This document shows positions 36,601-44,535 of a stretch of 64,000 nt of DNA, piece after piece. Origin of the DNA: an uncultured Elusimicrobia bacterium (GTDB lineage Bacteria > Elusimicrobiota > Endomicrobiia > Endomicrobiales > CAIRNS01); assembly GCA_903880015.1 (NCBI GenBank), contig CAIRNS010000007.1, positions 1-64,000 of the forward strand. The letters are read 5' to 3'. Within the stretch, counting starts at the first letter, position 1, and the number at the start of each line of letters is the position of its first letter. The position numbers and the translations under genes are program-made. The notes beneath the pieces were generated by a model, which was given only the letters and a program-made list of their open reading frames with translations, did not search any database and was not told where the DNA came from.

Positions 36601-38573
36601 AATCAGCGGCGGTATCACCCAATAATGCGGGGCGGTATTTGCAGCGGTCTTTGCAGGGGGTGCCGCAACGGCTGGGGTTGGCGGGAGTTCATTGGAGTGA
36701 GTTTTTTCCCATGATGTTTACGCCGCGTGCATTTGACCTGGGGCATGGTGAGGCAAATGCAGCGAGGACGGCGGCGATTTGGACAATGTTTACTGTTGGT
36801 TGGGTGACAACGATTGCAGCTGGACTGGCATTAGGCGCATGGTTGTTGCCGTTATCGCTTGGATTTGCGCCGCTCGTGATTGGCTTAGCGGGGGTTGCCG
36901 CGTTTATCACCACCGGCATTTTTCATGTCGGTTATGACATGCAAGCCGCAATACCGACGGCATTTTTTGTAACTGAAAATGCAGGATATCTCAAAAACGA
37001 TCCCAAAATTAACACAGCGCTGGGGTATCAGCCGATAATCATTACGCGCGCAGACGCCCTAACATTTTCCCGGACTCTTGCCAATAAAACGCTGCATAAT
37101 ACGGGCATACGGCAGAACGGAGAGCCGGTCTGGACAGCGCTTGAGAATGGTGTTTTGACGGTTTATGTATCCGGAAAAGGTGCCGCATTTGCACAGAACG
37201 CGGCGGAGGTTATTAGTCAGCTAAAAGGATATGCGAATATTCGGGGAAGCAGTCGGGCGGTCAGGGTCCTGTCAGCGGCTAAAGGGGCTGCTGTCAATAC
37301 CGTTAAACCGATAGTGTTCGATTACACGCAGAACGCCCAGCTTTACAATGCTGATTCGATTCCAGTACGCACTGGTGATTCTATTGCCGCCGGATATGAA
37401 GAAATAATTAATACCCACAATGCGGAGATGTACGCAGTTCGCCCGGAAATCGGTATTAAAACAGTATGGTCGAAGGACTTTCTTGAGCACAAGGAAATGC
37501 CGTTTAATCAATCGTTAGTTCTCTCAAAAGATGCGATAATTGAGGCCGGTGTGGACGGCATCAGAGCACTCCAGAAGCGGGGCGCAAAAATATATATGCT
37601 CTATGAAAGCCCCGATCAAAATGATGCAGTAACCATAGCAAAGAAGTACGGGCTCAATGGGATCATTTATCCGAACATTTTAGCCGGGCAGGTCGAGAAG
37701 TCAAAAAATCCTGAAATGTGGGTTGCCGGACTCGGTGCGCCGACAGACAAAGGCGTCCGACCGTTCCAGGAGCTCAATCTTAATGACGCCGCCGTCGCGC
37801 GCGCTGCTATAAAAAAAGTGCCGTCCGGCGCTGTGGTGAAGGTTACGGTTGACGATAAACACATGGATGCGCTCACTATGCTCAACGAGCTTCCGTATGA
37901 TGTATTATTGCTTATAGACGGCGAGGTGTTCCGCGAGGCAGCCCGTCAGCCGAACAGGGATATTTCGCAAATTAAGTTGTTCGGTGTGAATATATTGCAA
38001 CTTCTGCACCTAACGCCGACTACCTCTGCGGATAAACGGTCATATGAACGCAAGGTGGCTTTCGGGCTCACGATAGAAGATTACAAGAAACCGGACCAAG
38101 CAACCCTTGGTCAGGAACTTGCTAATATCGTTAACGGCAAATTAGACGCTATCGAAAACAATACACGCTTTTTCAATGCGGTGCGTCTGCATAGGGCGAA
38201 CGCTGCCGACCCGCAGGAATTTCTTAAAGCGGTTGCAGCTCGTTATTTGCTGGCCTCGCAAGGGAAAATGTACGGGCTGATGTCTGATGATCTTGAACGC
38301 GTTTTCGTTGAGAACATGCGGGAAATGACGCCCGCTCAGCTAACAACGGTTGTGGCGCAATTCGAGGAAGCGAATGCAATGATTAATACCGAGCAGTCAG
38401 GGGCGCAAGTTAATGCTGATTTGATGGTTCACATACAGAAACCGATTACCGCTGGACTGCGCATTGCTTTGATTGCTCTGTTTGCGGATGCACGGTTCAC
38501 CGGGGTCGTCGATAAAGCATCGATGCATCAAAACGATGCCCGTCTCACACGTAGTATCCTTGAGGCTGCATAA
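30627..38573 (+). CDS. Giant exported protein with TraB/ChaN-like N-terminus and internal duplications
   Basis: This 2648-residue protein has a signal peptide (MQFKKLIALLTVGCFFESFVAA). The N-terminal domain (about residues 45-545) contains VVNVQDLHCNPEVQ...FLEGGYGDID and ends with VVVAGGFHTQGLEKIL. The spaced His/Glu and GGFH motifs resemble the TraB/ChaN/erythromycin-esterase fold (inference). An AEQNM...AEALESIAGENA helical region and the linker AVSPNNAGR (33071) follow, then two membrane segments (33300-33450). A 364-residue module starting DILHKLMQDKGFSREM is present twice (from 33504 and 34596), with weaker later copies. A second AVSPNNAGR (36608) again precedes two membrane segments (36770-36930). 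The C-terminal approximately 500 residues look globular. GGGGGA before the ATG is the ribosome-binding site. Function unknown; probably envelope-associated. Confidence 0.85.
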   Translation: MQFKKLIALLTVGCFFESFVAAPFLQALSTPQPNVVQFKAAIDQLIIPSTIGRITNGNYFGSDTVVVNVQDLHCNPEVQRNISSILGNLDEKYHLEKVFLEGGYGDIDVSWLGKITAPGTVKKNIADILVDQGRLTGTEYYAFNNKRPALLKGIEDEQIHKANIQRLGKILNRKPFYEEKVKLLDKDLAFLEAKYFTVRNRKFNQIVERYRLGKMPANRFYKLLGKYVETVNSNPDVFNNPFTIAMGNYPNMQGYLELQKLNKELDYKRISRQLQVFVGLLKDKLPYSAYNYLLEKTGNFSQMDKLYVTLSLMTKEYNISLQKNFPDLRKFLDYVDKGQTVNPIELIKEEKKLIEEIRIAFSSDVSELEVSFAVDFYQYFKDYLFNQLAADDYAYFNEQVGKFKKIWGKYTYVDHLKAFEPDFSLLNEYYKVNADRNQVFLKNMLPAGEQLGKHPTLQSGGREDNIRQTVKCLDTASNVIVVVAGGFHTQGLEKILDDRKISYVSITPNITHDATASSAVYQHLLILQAMGLSVVSNRPANTLSALSAFLKQKINSVQMFARSVVNVDFKHSDALGLTITSSQPGMGQFRALAGAAMEKAVGATKIDIADLLAQLKAIDTEMGRNDQFAIENNRIVATIDGQQIRINANGTFADDTIVTDAPAGTSVATKINGEKIAVAAQSLAAWSFNQPAAVQSLLPGMLAVLLWMAEQNMLNDASEGAIYELNAEALESIAGENATNPETIAQMPEVVQKAMLAMHENTSIKGAQDNSVLQAMNTAVAMIQKSKKLSVADRRSQKGTSDIPILSNDNVEQVLAVSPNNAGRSAMLELPGREALLLRLFPRLPAPNNLRAQGVPAVWINMYVGLVEVFNVFDPAFVSRHPDRGMRRLQYIGQGFIVVATLGVSWLVLGALHGTDILSMHGIISLAIGLLGGAIVHGIWDTAVPPAAQLILGDNGWQTDILHKLMQDKGFSREMAAWLDGGYNRGLNKPAEPFLSPAQEKALEGDAGLMPDGTQPQSDIDKQSVARTRKSAEEKIAISLAGFYGLESGIGYISERDHRTPLDILAAIKNKTLRDRDMLLISRFANATWKAGQPFRSFGRIERDTFRPGTLLVDAELEKDFQQIRDAAEKLFNRFQQELSRETGVAVGANLQKELVHTSVQAYGLRLFDILQQNENKFLTAHAPAAEQRAHLEDEEMLRGIASVIGALHLTAGYVPKPGDAAPGASSALSVAQQQEVLRIRGYENFVWDMEARLNTVFDKATTARIMKYLTFVPHVYGVYLWGYQSHEAGYDSALQSNPRAKSEMITGRMPLRIEDYSRQRQFDILHRLMKDKGFSREMAAWLDGGYNRELNKPAEPFLSPAQEKALEGDAGLMPDGTQPQSDTDKQLVARTRKSAEEKIAISLAGFYALESGIGVLCERDDERTPLDVLIAIANKTLPAQDMLFIERFANATWKAGQPFRSLARIERDTFRPATILTPEELNKDRQQVIDAAVKLREAIEAGLIANREKELGIDLDAEAERTYLAEKETRDYLIRLLEVMSILEEDLENQKTRFSQKKMHIGDTELIQSIARNVISRYPAAYNNKSGRLPTKMEAAFIRNSALSLPNYIFDMRTRLNLIFDKETVEALMSYLFIDFHSYYIDGHRVLVPDVAYWFYNGPGTNDRGFTGVVADLPDSLDVQIQCAREILAIYKLDRPGALASVQEKTYPQDKEALIKWALNPMNLPQYDPVTRIRAIQRFLTITHSKKQGDDVYGIVYVDWHESDDAPLNSSNTEGTIDISGQSIPIDDWTAQGVARAISTYVRDINRDQMSKELSASFSKADVNRILDYLSFNYIPGEDRYNGTWFVGSEQNWTVGYYLGAISMYGIKMVKTALTRYLESLNRQYQVVRDLKKISRERALAVATEIVKKENEIGTISPTREVAMSPEEARLIAVNRISSMPSYLITYSSDEVMAALLFITLVSEKGSGIFQGTTVYRLAVDNKASKDADEKSAAVSPNNAGRYLQRSLQGVPQRLGLAGVHWSEFFPMMFTPRAFDLGHGEANAARTAAIWTMFTVGWVTTIAAGLALGAWLLPLSLGFAPLVIGLAGVAAFITTGIFHVGYDMQAAIPTAFFVTENAGYLKNDPKINTALGYQPIIITRADALTFSRTLANKTLHNTGIRQNGEPVWTALENGVLTVYVSGKGAAFAQNAAEVISQLKGYANIRGSSRAVRVLSAAKGAAVNTVKPIVFDYTQNAQLYNADSIPVRTGDSIAAGYEEIINTHNAEMYAVRPEIGIKTVWSKDFLEHKEMPFNQSLVLSKDAIIEAGVDGIRALQKRGAKIYMLYESPDQNDAVTIAKKYGLNGIIYPNILAGQVEKSKNPEMWVAGLGAPTDKGVRPFQELNLNDAAVARAAIKKVPSGAVVKVTVDDKHMDALTMLNELPYDVLLLIDGEVFREAARQPNRDISQIKLFGVNILQLLHLTPTTSADKRSYERKVAFGLTIEDYKKPDQATLGQELANIVNGKLDAIENNTRFFNAVRLHRANAADPQEFLKAVAARYLLASQGKMYGLMSDDLERVFVENMREMTPAQLTTVVAQFEEANAMINTEQSGAQVNADLMVHIQKPITAGLRIALIALFADARFTGVVDKASMHQNDARLTRSILEAA
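33071..33097 (+). repeat. 27-bp SPNNAGR linker repeat, copy 1
   Basis: Twenty-seven bases identical to 36608-36634, encoding AVSPNNAGR. In both places the motif is followed by a short hydrophilic stretch and a pair of membrane segments, marking a duplicated linker-plus-membrane module. Confidence 0.85.
33504..34022 (+). repeat. Internal duplication in the second giant gene, copy 1
   Basis: Copy 1 of a module repeated exactly 1092 bp (364 codons) downstream. The first 92 residues differ from copy 2 at only 6 positions, and the DNA is nearly as similar, while the later part is more diverged. This points to a fairly recent duplication or gene conversion of the front half. Confidence 0.9.
34596..35117 (+). 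repeat. Internal duplication in the second giant gene, copy 2
   Basis: Copy 2 of the DILH(K/R)LM module. It is followed by RLNLIFDKETVEALMSYL, matching RLNTVFDKATTARIMKYL after copy 1, so the full repeat unit covers both blocks. A more distant relative (SFSKADVNRILDYLSF, near 36080) suggests a third, older unit. Confidence 0.9.
36608..36634 (+). repeat. 27-bp SPNNAGR linker repeat, copy 2
   Basis: Identical to 33071-33097 over 27 bases and in the same reading frame. It separates the DILH module array from the second pair of membrane segments. Confidence 0.85.
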
Positions 38574-38633
38574 ATTTCTGGTTCGGTGCGTGCGGTCACA
38601 TGAAAAAGGGGCGGTGTATGGTCGGGCGTAGCA

Positions 38634-39920
38634 ATGGTCTTTAAACAGTGGCATGCTGGTATTATCGTTGTGGGTGGTGGTCCGGCGGGGATGATGGCGG
38701 CGTTCCGTGCGGCGCAGTGCAACGCAGGTGTCACGCTTGTTGAAAAAACATACCGGTTAGGCAGCAAATTACTGCTGAGTGGCGGCGGTAGGTGCAATAT
38801 AACCAACACGGCGGCAATGAAAGAATTTGTCGCGGCGTTCGGGGAAAACGGGAAGTTTCTGTACCGGGCATTGTCGGTTTTTTCACCTCAGGATTTGGTA
38901 GATTTTTTTACTTCCCGGGGTTTGCCCATGCGCAACGACAGCGACGGCAAGGTGTTTCCTGAAAACGACAGTGCCGAAAGCGTGCTGGGTGTACTGCGTA
39001 CCGCTGTCGAGGGCGCTACCGTGCGCATACTGCACAATAGCGCAGTAACCGGCATTGTTTGCCGTCAGGGTACAGACGTGCCCGTTAGCGGCGTCTCGCT
39101 TGCCGACGGCAGTGTGATTGCGGCGGAAAAAGTAATTATCGCCACCGGTGGTATGTCGTATCCGAAAACCGGTTCTACCGGTGACGGGTATGCGCTGGCA
39201 CAGCAGTGCGGCCACACCGTGGTTCCGCTGAGCGCGGGGCTCACTGCCCTTGAATCCGACGAAAAGTTCATCAAGGAATTGCAGGGATTATCACTTAAAG
39301 ACATCGTCATTTCCGTGATGGTCAACGGGAAAATAAAAGCTGCAGAACACGGGGATATCTTGTTTACGCATTTTGGCGTATCGGGTCCCCGGGTGCTGGT
39401 GTTAAGCGGGATTGTCGTCGATGCGCTCACCGGTGGCAATATCGTCGAACTTTCGCTCAACCTGCGTCCCGAATACAGCGGTGAAACCTTTGACCGGTAT
39501 CTTCAATATGCGTTTGAGTCCTGCGGGCCCAAAACAATTGCACAATATTTACGGGATGCTCTGCCAGCATCGTTCGCACCGGTCTTTCAACAGCGTTATG
39601 CAGGCGCGCCCGCAAAAAAATGCAGCGAGACCGGTAGCGCCGAGCGAAAAAAAATAAGTGCCGGGTTCACTGATTTTAGGATTCACATAACACAACCCCG
39701 TCCGATAGAAGAAGCAACCATTACCCGCGGCGGTATCGCACTCAAGGAAATTAACCCGCAAACCATGGAATCGCGCCTGGTGAAAGGGTTGTTTTTTTGC
39801 GGCGAGATAATGGATCTTGCCGGTATTACCGGCGGCTATAATCTTCAAGAGGCCTTTTCAACCGGATTTCTTGCCGGAGAATCAGCCGCTGCCCCGATTG
39901 TGGTGCCCGCCGATATTTGA
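38634..39920 (+). CDS. BaiN/HI0933-family flavoprotein oxidoreductase
   Basis: This 428-residue protein has an N-terminal FAD-binding IIVVGGGPAGMMAAFRAA, followed by LGSKLLLSGGGRCNITN, the signature of the HI0933/YhiN/BaiN family. The FAD re-binding segment VIIATGGMSYPKTGSTGDG lies mid-protein, and GEIMDLAGITGGYNLQEAFSTG is the family C-terminal motif. Family members are FAD-dependent reductases or dehydrogenases; BaiN acts on bile-acid intermediates in gut clostridia, but the usual substrate is unknown. Length is typical. The ATG has no strong Shine-Dalgarno site. It lies 60 bases after the giant gene and 13 bases before the glycosyltransferase, so co-transcription with the latter is likely. 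Confidence 0.92.
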   Translation: MVFKQWHAGIIVVGGGPAGMMAAFRAAQCNAGVTLVEKTYRLGSKLLLSGGGRCNITNTAAMKEFVAAFGENGKFLYRALSVFSPQDLVDFFTSRGLPMRNDSDGKVFPENDSAESVLGVLRTAVEGATVRILHNSAVTGIVCRQGTDVPVSGVSLADGSVIAAEKVIIATGGMSYPKTGSTGDGYALAQQCGHTVVPLSAGLTALESDEKFIKELQGLSLKDIVISVMVNGKIKAAEHGDILFTHFGVSGPRVLVLSGIVVDALTGGNIVELSLNLRPEYSGETFDRYLQYAFESCGPKTIAQYLRDALPASFAPVFQQRYAGAPAKKCSETGSAERKKISAGFTDFRIHITQPRPIEEATITRGGIALKEINPQTMESRLVKGLFFCGEIMDLAGITGGYNLQEAFSTGFLAGESAAAPIVVPADI

Positions 39921-39933
39921 TATATTACCGTAT

Positions 39934-41847
39934 ATGTCATTGATGAAATTTCGTGCTATTTATTCCAGCCGTTATAATGCAATCCTTTTGCTTGCCGGTA
40001 TTTTCCTTTTTCATGCATTCAATAATCTTTTGTGGCTTCGCATGGATTTTACCCCTCTGCACGATCATCTCGGCTATCATTTAAGTGCCGCGCTAAGCAT
40101 TGCGGATTCCTCGGGAAATATCGTTGGGCTGCTGATAAACGGGCTTACCTACCATGTCATCAATTTTTATCCGGCACTTTTTCACACGGTCATGGCGGTG
40201 TCAGCGTTCATTGCAGGGCGTTCGACCGTTGTTCTGATAATGGGGAACATGCCTTTTCTGCTGCTCCTGCTTGTTTCGCTTTACGGCATCGGCAGGAAAA
40301 TGCGAAATCCCGGCATTGGCTTGCTTGCCGGATTCATTCTCACCATGTATCCTGCCATTTTTGATCTGTCGCGGTTTTCATTGCCGGATTTTGCACTGAC
40401 GGCAATGCTTGCGGCCGGGGTCTGTCTGCTTATGTACAGCGAAGGGTTCAGCAATCGGCGGTACTCGTTGTTGTTTGGGGTCTGCCTGGGGCTGGGCATG
40501 CTCACCAAACAGATATTCATCTTATTTATTCTCCCGCCGTTGATAACCGTCATCCTAAACGAGATAATCGAAAAGCGTGGTATTGAAGAGCAGGTTATAA
40601 AAAACATAATGACCGCATTTTTTATCGGACTCGTCATAAGCATATACTGGTACATCCCGCCGCTCAAACAGTTGTTGCAGCAATATGTCCAGGCAGGCTT
40701 TCATGAAAAAGGGACCATATGTTCGCCAGACATATTCGGTGCAGACTCTCTGATGTTCTATATCAGAAAATTGTATCAATGTCAGATGTTGATGTATTTA
40801 TTCATTATTTTTCTTGTGGGCGCACGGTATTGGCTGGTGACCAAAGAGCATGGCCGCGAGAAGATACTCTTTTTTGCATCAATCATAGGAACATATCTAC
40901 TATTCCTCTTCATCTACACCAAAGAACCGAAAACAACTCTTCCCTGGTTAATTTATTTTGCACTCATAACTGCCGCGGGGCTTCTGTCGTTGCGCAAGGC
41001 CTGGGTGCGGACGGTGGCGATTTGCCTGCTTGTTTGTTTCAGCGTTATCCAATATATGGAGATAAGTTTTTCCTGTCAATTCCAGAAACCCATAGTGGAT
41101 TTCCTTCATCAACAATACCGATACCCCGGTTTTTCTCTGTTCAGGGCAATGGGCAGTTTTAAACCGAGTGATTACAATAGGGCATTTAGTGATATTCTGG
41201 TATCCATGTCGCCCGTGCAGGACCGGCAAACGAGAGTAGGAGTTTTTACGGAAACCATGTCGGCGGGGCATTCCATGGGTAATTGTATTGCAAATTTCGA
41301 TGCTTTTTTCGCGGCGGCACAGCTTAACAAATGGCCGTATCAAGTAATAAATCCCCTCACCGTGAGGACGCCGGTCGATTATTTCATCACTCCGGGGGAC
41401 AAGGGGGCGCTTTCCCCAGGTAACGATCTATTGACCTTTACATTCGATCTAAAAACTCTCAGAAAATTTGATGTAGATGAAGACAGAATAGTAGGAGAGG
41501 TGCTGGAAAAAAACGGAGCAACTCTTAATAAACTGACTTCATTAACGCAATCGCAGCTTATCGCCGCAGTCAATGATCTTATGAACATGCCCAATCTGCT
41601 TTCTGTTCTCGCAGCTAACCAGGGGCTTGCCGACGTTCTTCCGGGGAAAGCCGACAATCGAATGCGTCGCGCCAATAAACAAAAATTGATCGCAGTGTTT
41701 GGCAGGCACAATCTGACCATAACAGACACACTGAAGGACTATATTTTGAAAAAAACACTTGTTTTTCCGGATGGCAGTATTGTATCCATATATCAATACA
41801 AGCATTTGCTCTTGTCAAAAAAACTTTCTGCGAGCTCTCGGCGATAA
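39934..41847 (+). CDS. Polytopic membrane glycosyltransferase, paralogue of the 19728 gene
   Basis: This 637-residue protein starts at ATG 39934 (the frame is open upstream into the preceding gene). An N-terminal signal anchor is followed by TPLHDHLGYHLSAAL, equivalent to PPHDDLAYHLSTAL in the 19728 protein. LLMYSEGFSNRR...GLGMLTKQIF also matches. About ten membrane segments are predicted over residues 15-400, then a soluble C-terminal part of roughly 200 residues that is longer than in the paralogue. By family (GT-C, PMT/ArnT type) it should use a polyprenyl-phosphate sugar on the periplasmic side. Donor and acceptor are unknown. It follows the BaiN-type gene by 13 bases. Confidence 0.75.
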   Translation: MSLMKFRAIYSSRYNAILLLAGIFLFHAFNNLLWLRMDFTPLHDHLGYHLSAALSIADSSGNIVGLLINGLTYHVINFYPALFHTVMAVSAFIAGRSTVVLIMGNMPFLLLLLVSLYGIGRKMRNPGIGLLAGFILTMYPAIFDLSRFSLPDFALTAMLAAGVCLLMYSEGFSNRRYSLLFGVCLGLGMLTKQIFILFILPPLITVILNEIIEKRGIEEQVIKNIMTAFFIGLVISIYWYIPPLKQLLQQYVQAGFHEKGTICSPDIFGADSLMFYIRKLYQCQMLMYLFIIFLVGARYWLVTKEHGREKILFFASIIGTYLLFLFIYTKEPKTTLPWLIYFALITAAGLLSLRKAWVRTVAICLLVCFSVIQYMEISFSCQFQKPIVDFLHQQYRYPGFSLFRAMGSFKPSDYNRAFSDILVSMSPVQDRQTRVGVFTETMSAGHSMGNCIANFDAFFAAAQLNKWPYQVINPLTVRTPVDYFITPGDKGALSPGNDLLTFTFDLKTLRKFDVDEDRIVGEVLEKNGATLNKLTSLTQSQLIAAVNDLMNMPNLLSVLAANQGLADVLPGKADNRMRRANKQKLIAVFGRHNLTITDTLKDYILKKTLVFPDGSIVSIYQYKHLLLSKKLSASSRR

Positions 41848-41877
41848 TAATCTGGAATATTTTGCAGTAAACTTTTG

Positions 41878-41910
41878 TTGACGGAAACGAATGCATTATT
41901 GTACAATAAT
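41878..41910 (+). promoter_or_regulatory. Promoter with a palindromic operator over the -10 box
   Basis: TTGACG at 41878-41883, an 18-bp spacer, and TACAAT at 41902-41907. The -10 box lies in a perfect 16-bp palindrome, ATTATTGTACAATAAT (41895-41910), a plausible binding site for a dimeric regulator. AGGAT follows as ribosome-binding site before the ATG at 41922. Confidence 0.7.
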
Positions 41911-41921
41911 CAGGATAACTC

Positions 41922-42845
41922 ATGAGAAAAAATATGCTGCAACATAGGGTGGTAACGGCGTGCATGATGATTTCATGTATGGCGGGGTGTTCGCATGTCC
42001 AGATTAACTACGGCGAACAGGAACCGCGGAAATCTATGGTCAGCGCTTACCGGGTAACCAAAACCACAAAAAAGGCGTGGGACAATACGCTGTACCGGTC
42101 ATTTCCCCTCTATCGCAAGGTGCTTGAGGCGGATTTGAAAAAATACGGGGTTACCAAAACTGCCATCGGGTACTGCATTTTCCTGGTCCCGCCGGCTGTC
42201 GACCTGGTAATTCTGCCGTTTCAGGCGCTCTATGACGCAGTGTTTACCTACAAGCGGGTATATACGGAACAGGCCGTTGTTTCCGGGCGTCTCGTCGATG
42301 AAGAGGGCAATCCGGTGCCTCATGCGAAACTCAGCGTTTCTGGGTCCGCGGTCACGACCGACGAAGCGGGGAACATTGCCGCGACCGTCACCTATACGGG
42401 CCCCTATGAACCATCCGGTCAAATAACGGTTAAACTTGACGAAACCGCCCCTGACGCTATTGCCGCTGGCTACCGCGACGGGGCCATGATTGCGCTGACT
42501 CTTCCTCTGCAGGTGCGCTTTTCGATACAGCCCGCTCAATCCGGCAGTGTCATTACTCGGGACGATTCTTCTGTGAAGGAAGTGAAAAAATCCGTTGGCC
42601 GGGATACAGTAACGGCGTACTGGGAGACCGTTGTTTCATCCGGGACTGCCATCAGCGTGCGTCGCCGCAATTTCTTCAGTCAAAAAAACAAGACAATTAC
42701 TGCGCAGGAATATGCTGTCGTTCAGGTCAGAAAAATTCAGCGGCAGCTTTTGTTGCTGGATATTTTTGATGCGGAGAATATATTCTCAATTGATCCGCAC
42801 GGTACAGAAATTTCTTTCCCGCCGGCCGGTACGCGCGTTCCGTAA
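41922..42845 (+). CDS. Lipoprotein with carboxypeptidase-regulatory-like domain
   Basis: This 307-residue protein has an N-terminal signal with lipobox-like CMAGC, so it is probably lipidated at Cys22. Residues about 70-110 contain a hydrophobic stretch typical of small lipoproteins with YCIFLVPPAVDLVILPF. Then comes VVSGRLVDEEGNPVPHAKLSVSG, the pattern of carboxypeptidase-regulatory-like (CarboxypepD_reg) beta domains often found on outer-membrane lipoproteins. The C-terminal part is hydrophilic. It is the first of three exported-protein genes, about 20 bases before the next. Confidence 0.7.
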   Translation: MRKNMLQHRVVTACMMISCMAGCSHVQINYGEQEPRKSMVSAYRVTKTTKKAWDNTLYRSFPLYRKVLEADLKKYGVTKTAIGYCIFLVPPAVDLVILPFQALYDAVFTYKRVYTEQAVVSGRLVDEEGNPVPHAKLSVSGSAVTTDEAGNIAATVTYTGPYEPSGQITVKLDETAPDAIAAGYRDGAMIALTLPLQVRFSIQPAQSGSVITRDDSSVKEVKKSVGRDTVTAYWETVVSSGTAISVRRRNFFSQKNKTITAQEYAVVQVRKIQRQLLLLDIFDAENIFSIDPHGTEISFPPAGTRVP

Positions 42846-42867
42846 TGGTTTTCCGCAGGGAATGTTC

Positions 42868-43698
42868 ATGCATGCGTTGAAAAAATATATTCTGTTGATG
42901 ATGTGTGTTGCGCCCCTGTGTTTTCTCGCGGGTTGTGTTGATGTGACCGTGCGAAGCGCCTGGAAGGACCGCGAAATCGTCATCGACGGCAAGGATGCCG
43001 ATTGGGGCGCGCCGACGGTTGACCAGCGCAGTATTGCCTTCGGGGTCTGCAACGACGCTGAAAATCTGTATGTGCGGCTGTCCATAACCGACAAGATGAC
43101 CAAAGCCCAAATGTTGGGCTTGTTTAAACAGGATTTTTATCTGTGGTTTGATTCTCGCGACCGCAAGATGAAAACATGCGGTTTGAAATTCAGCAATAAT
43201 TCATCGTTCATGAATGAAGAGCTCATTGCCAAGATGCGCTATCTGCCGGTGCATGTATTTCAGGTGGTGGCGGACGAAATGATGAAAAACTTGAGCATTA
43301 CCGTGGTGCAGAATTACTTTCCTGTCGGGCCGCTTGCGGCGGCGAAAGGGATCGATGTCGGCATCGGGATGGCCAAAGACGGAAGACAACTGATATACGA
43401 ACTAAAAATCCCGCTGGCAAAAACCGCCGAACATCCGTTTGCCTTTGATGCTGTTCCCGGAAAACCGATTTATATCGGACTGGAAACATCGCCCGTAGAC
43501 ATGGTGGGGATGCGTCACCAGCTGGGACTGGTGGACCTTAATGATATGGCGAATGTCCCCGGCAGTGACCGGAGTGATCCTCGCATGAGGCGGGCAGTGC
43601 CGATTAACGGCATCAATGAACTCGAAGCAGAAATCGCCCTTGAAAGATTTAGTCCGGTGCAAGTGTGGGGAAAAGTGATTCTGGCAAAAAAATCATGA
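42868..43698 (+). CDS. Lipoprotein with CBM9-like/DOMON-type sugar-binding fold
   Basis: This 276-residue protein has a lipobox CFLAGC at its N-terminus. The segment IVIDGKDADWGAP...FGVCNDAENLYVRLSI follows the pattern of family 9 carbohydrate-binding-like modules (IDGxxDDW...NDxxNLYV), beta-sandwich domains seen in exported proteins. The ATG at 42868 is preferred over 42862 because GCAGGG then sits seven bases upstream; the frame is open further upstream without a better site. Its stop overlaps the next ATG. Ligand unknown. Confidence 0.7.
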   Translation: MHALKKYILLMMCVAPLCFLAGCVDVTVRSAWKDREIVIDGKDADWGAPTVDQRSIAFGVCNDAENLYVRLSITDKMTKAQMLGLFKQDFYLWFDSRDRKMKTCGLKFSNNSSFMNEELIAKMRYLPVHVFQVVADEMMKNLSITVVQNYFPVGPLAAAKGIDVGIGMAKDGRQLIYELKIPLAKTAEHPFAFDAVPGKPIYIGLETSPVDMVGMRHQLGLVDLNDMANVPGSDRSDPRMRRAVPINGINELEAEIALERFSPVQVWGKVILAKKS

Positions 43699-44516
43699 AA
43701 AAATATCTCCGACGGAAAATGGTCAAAACATTACTTCTATGTGTAGCCGCCGCCCTCTGCGGAGGGGCGATGGCGTACGCCCAATCACCCGCCAAAACGC
43801 TGAAATACTATGACGGACTAATGGAATATTATGCCGGTTACTGCGACGCCATCGGCCCTAAGGAATGGGAAGAAACATACATGGTGATGTATCCGGAGAA
43901 ATATGTTCTCAACGAAAAGGACGCCCGCAAGAGACAGACAGACATCGATGAGGTGCGTACGACGCTCAAGCAGGTGGTTAGCGCTACTCGCAAGGGAACG
44001 CATGCATACACCGTGTTGTTGCGGGGTGAATTGGGCGCCTATGACAGCACCGCCGGAGGATTGTTCTGCAGGGTCATCGCCCCTCAGGGTTTTGTCGGTC
44101 TCTCGCCGTCTGAGAAAAATACCGTTGATGCGAGTGGTAGCGGTGCGGGGCAATCGACCGTCGCTCTGGGCGTACTCTTTGGCAAGATAAGTACCATTAA
44201 ACTGCTGTTCATCAACGCTGACGAGTTTTGCCTGCTCCCCTTTGCTGCCGACAAAGCGGCAGCGTTGCTTGCCGGAAGAACAGACGCCATCGGCAATATC
44301 AATAAGGAAATTTATGCCGTGCTTACCATAGAAATTCTTCCCCGCGCCGCCTGCCGGCGCGCCTGGGACGGGGTTATGCGGAACATCTATACGCCGGGAA
44401 CGGAAAAAAATTATTTTATAATCGGCCGGATAAAACGGGTCGACATATACGCCGATCCGCAGATGAGCCAACCCTTAGGCCGTATCAAGAATACCATCCT
44501 ATACGATCCGCAGTAA
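43695..44516 (+). CDS. Exported protein of unknown function
   Basis: This 273-residue protein has a signal peptide (basic MKKYLRRKMVK, then TLLLCVAAALCGGAMAYAQ). The body is soluble and mixed alpha/beta: YDGLMEYYAGYCDAIGPKEWEE..., then TVLLRGELGAYDSTAGGLFC and LPFAADKAAALLAG. I do not recognise a family. It overlaps the stop of the upstream lipoprotein gene by 4 bases (ATGA), so the three exported-protein genes form one operon. The next gene, on the minus strand, ends 20 bases away. Confidence 0.6.
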   Translation: MKKYLRRKMVKTLLLCVAAALCGGAMAYAQSPAKTLKYYDGLMEYYAGYCDAIGPKEWEETYMVMYPEKYVLNEKDARKRQTDIDEVRTTLKQVVSATRKGTHAYTVLLRGELGAYDSTAGGLFCRVIAPQGFVGLSPSEKNTVDASGSGAGQSTVALGVLFGKISTIKLLFINADEFCLLPFAADKAAALLAGRTDAIGNINKEIYAVLTIEILPRAACRRAWDGVMRNIYTPGTEKNYFIIGRIKRVDIYADPQMSQPLGRIKNTILYDPQ

Positions 44517-44535
44517 GCACAGCAAAAAAAATTGA

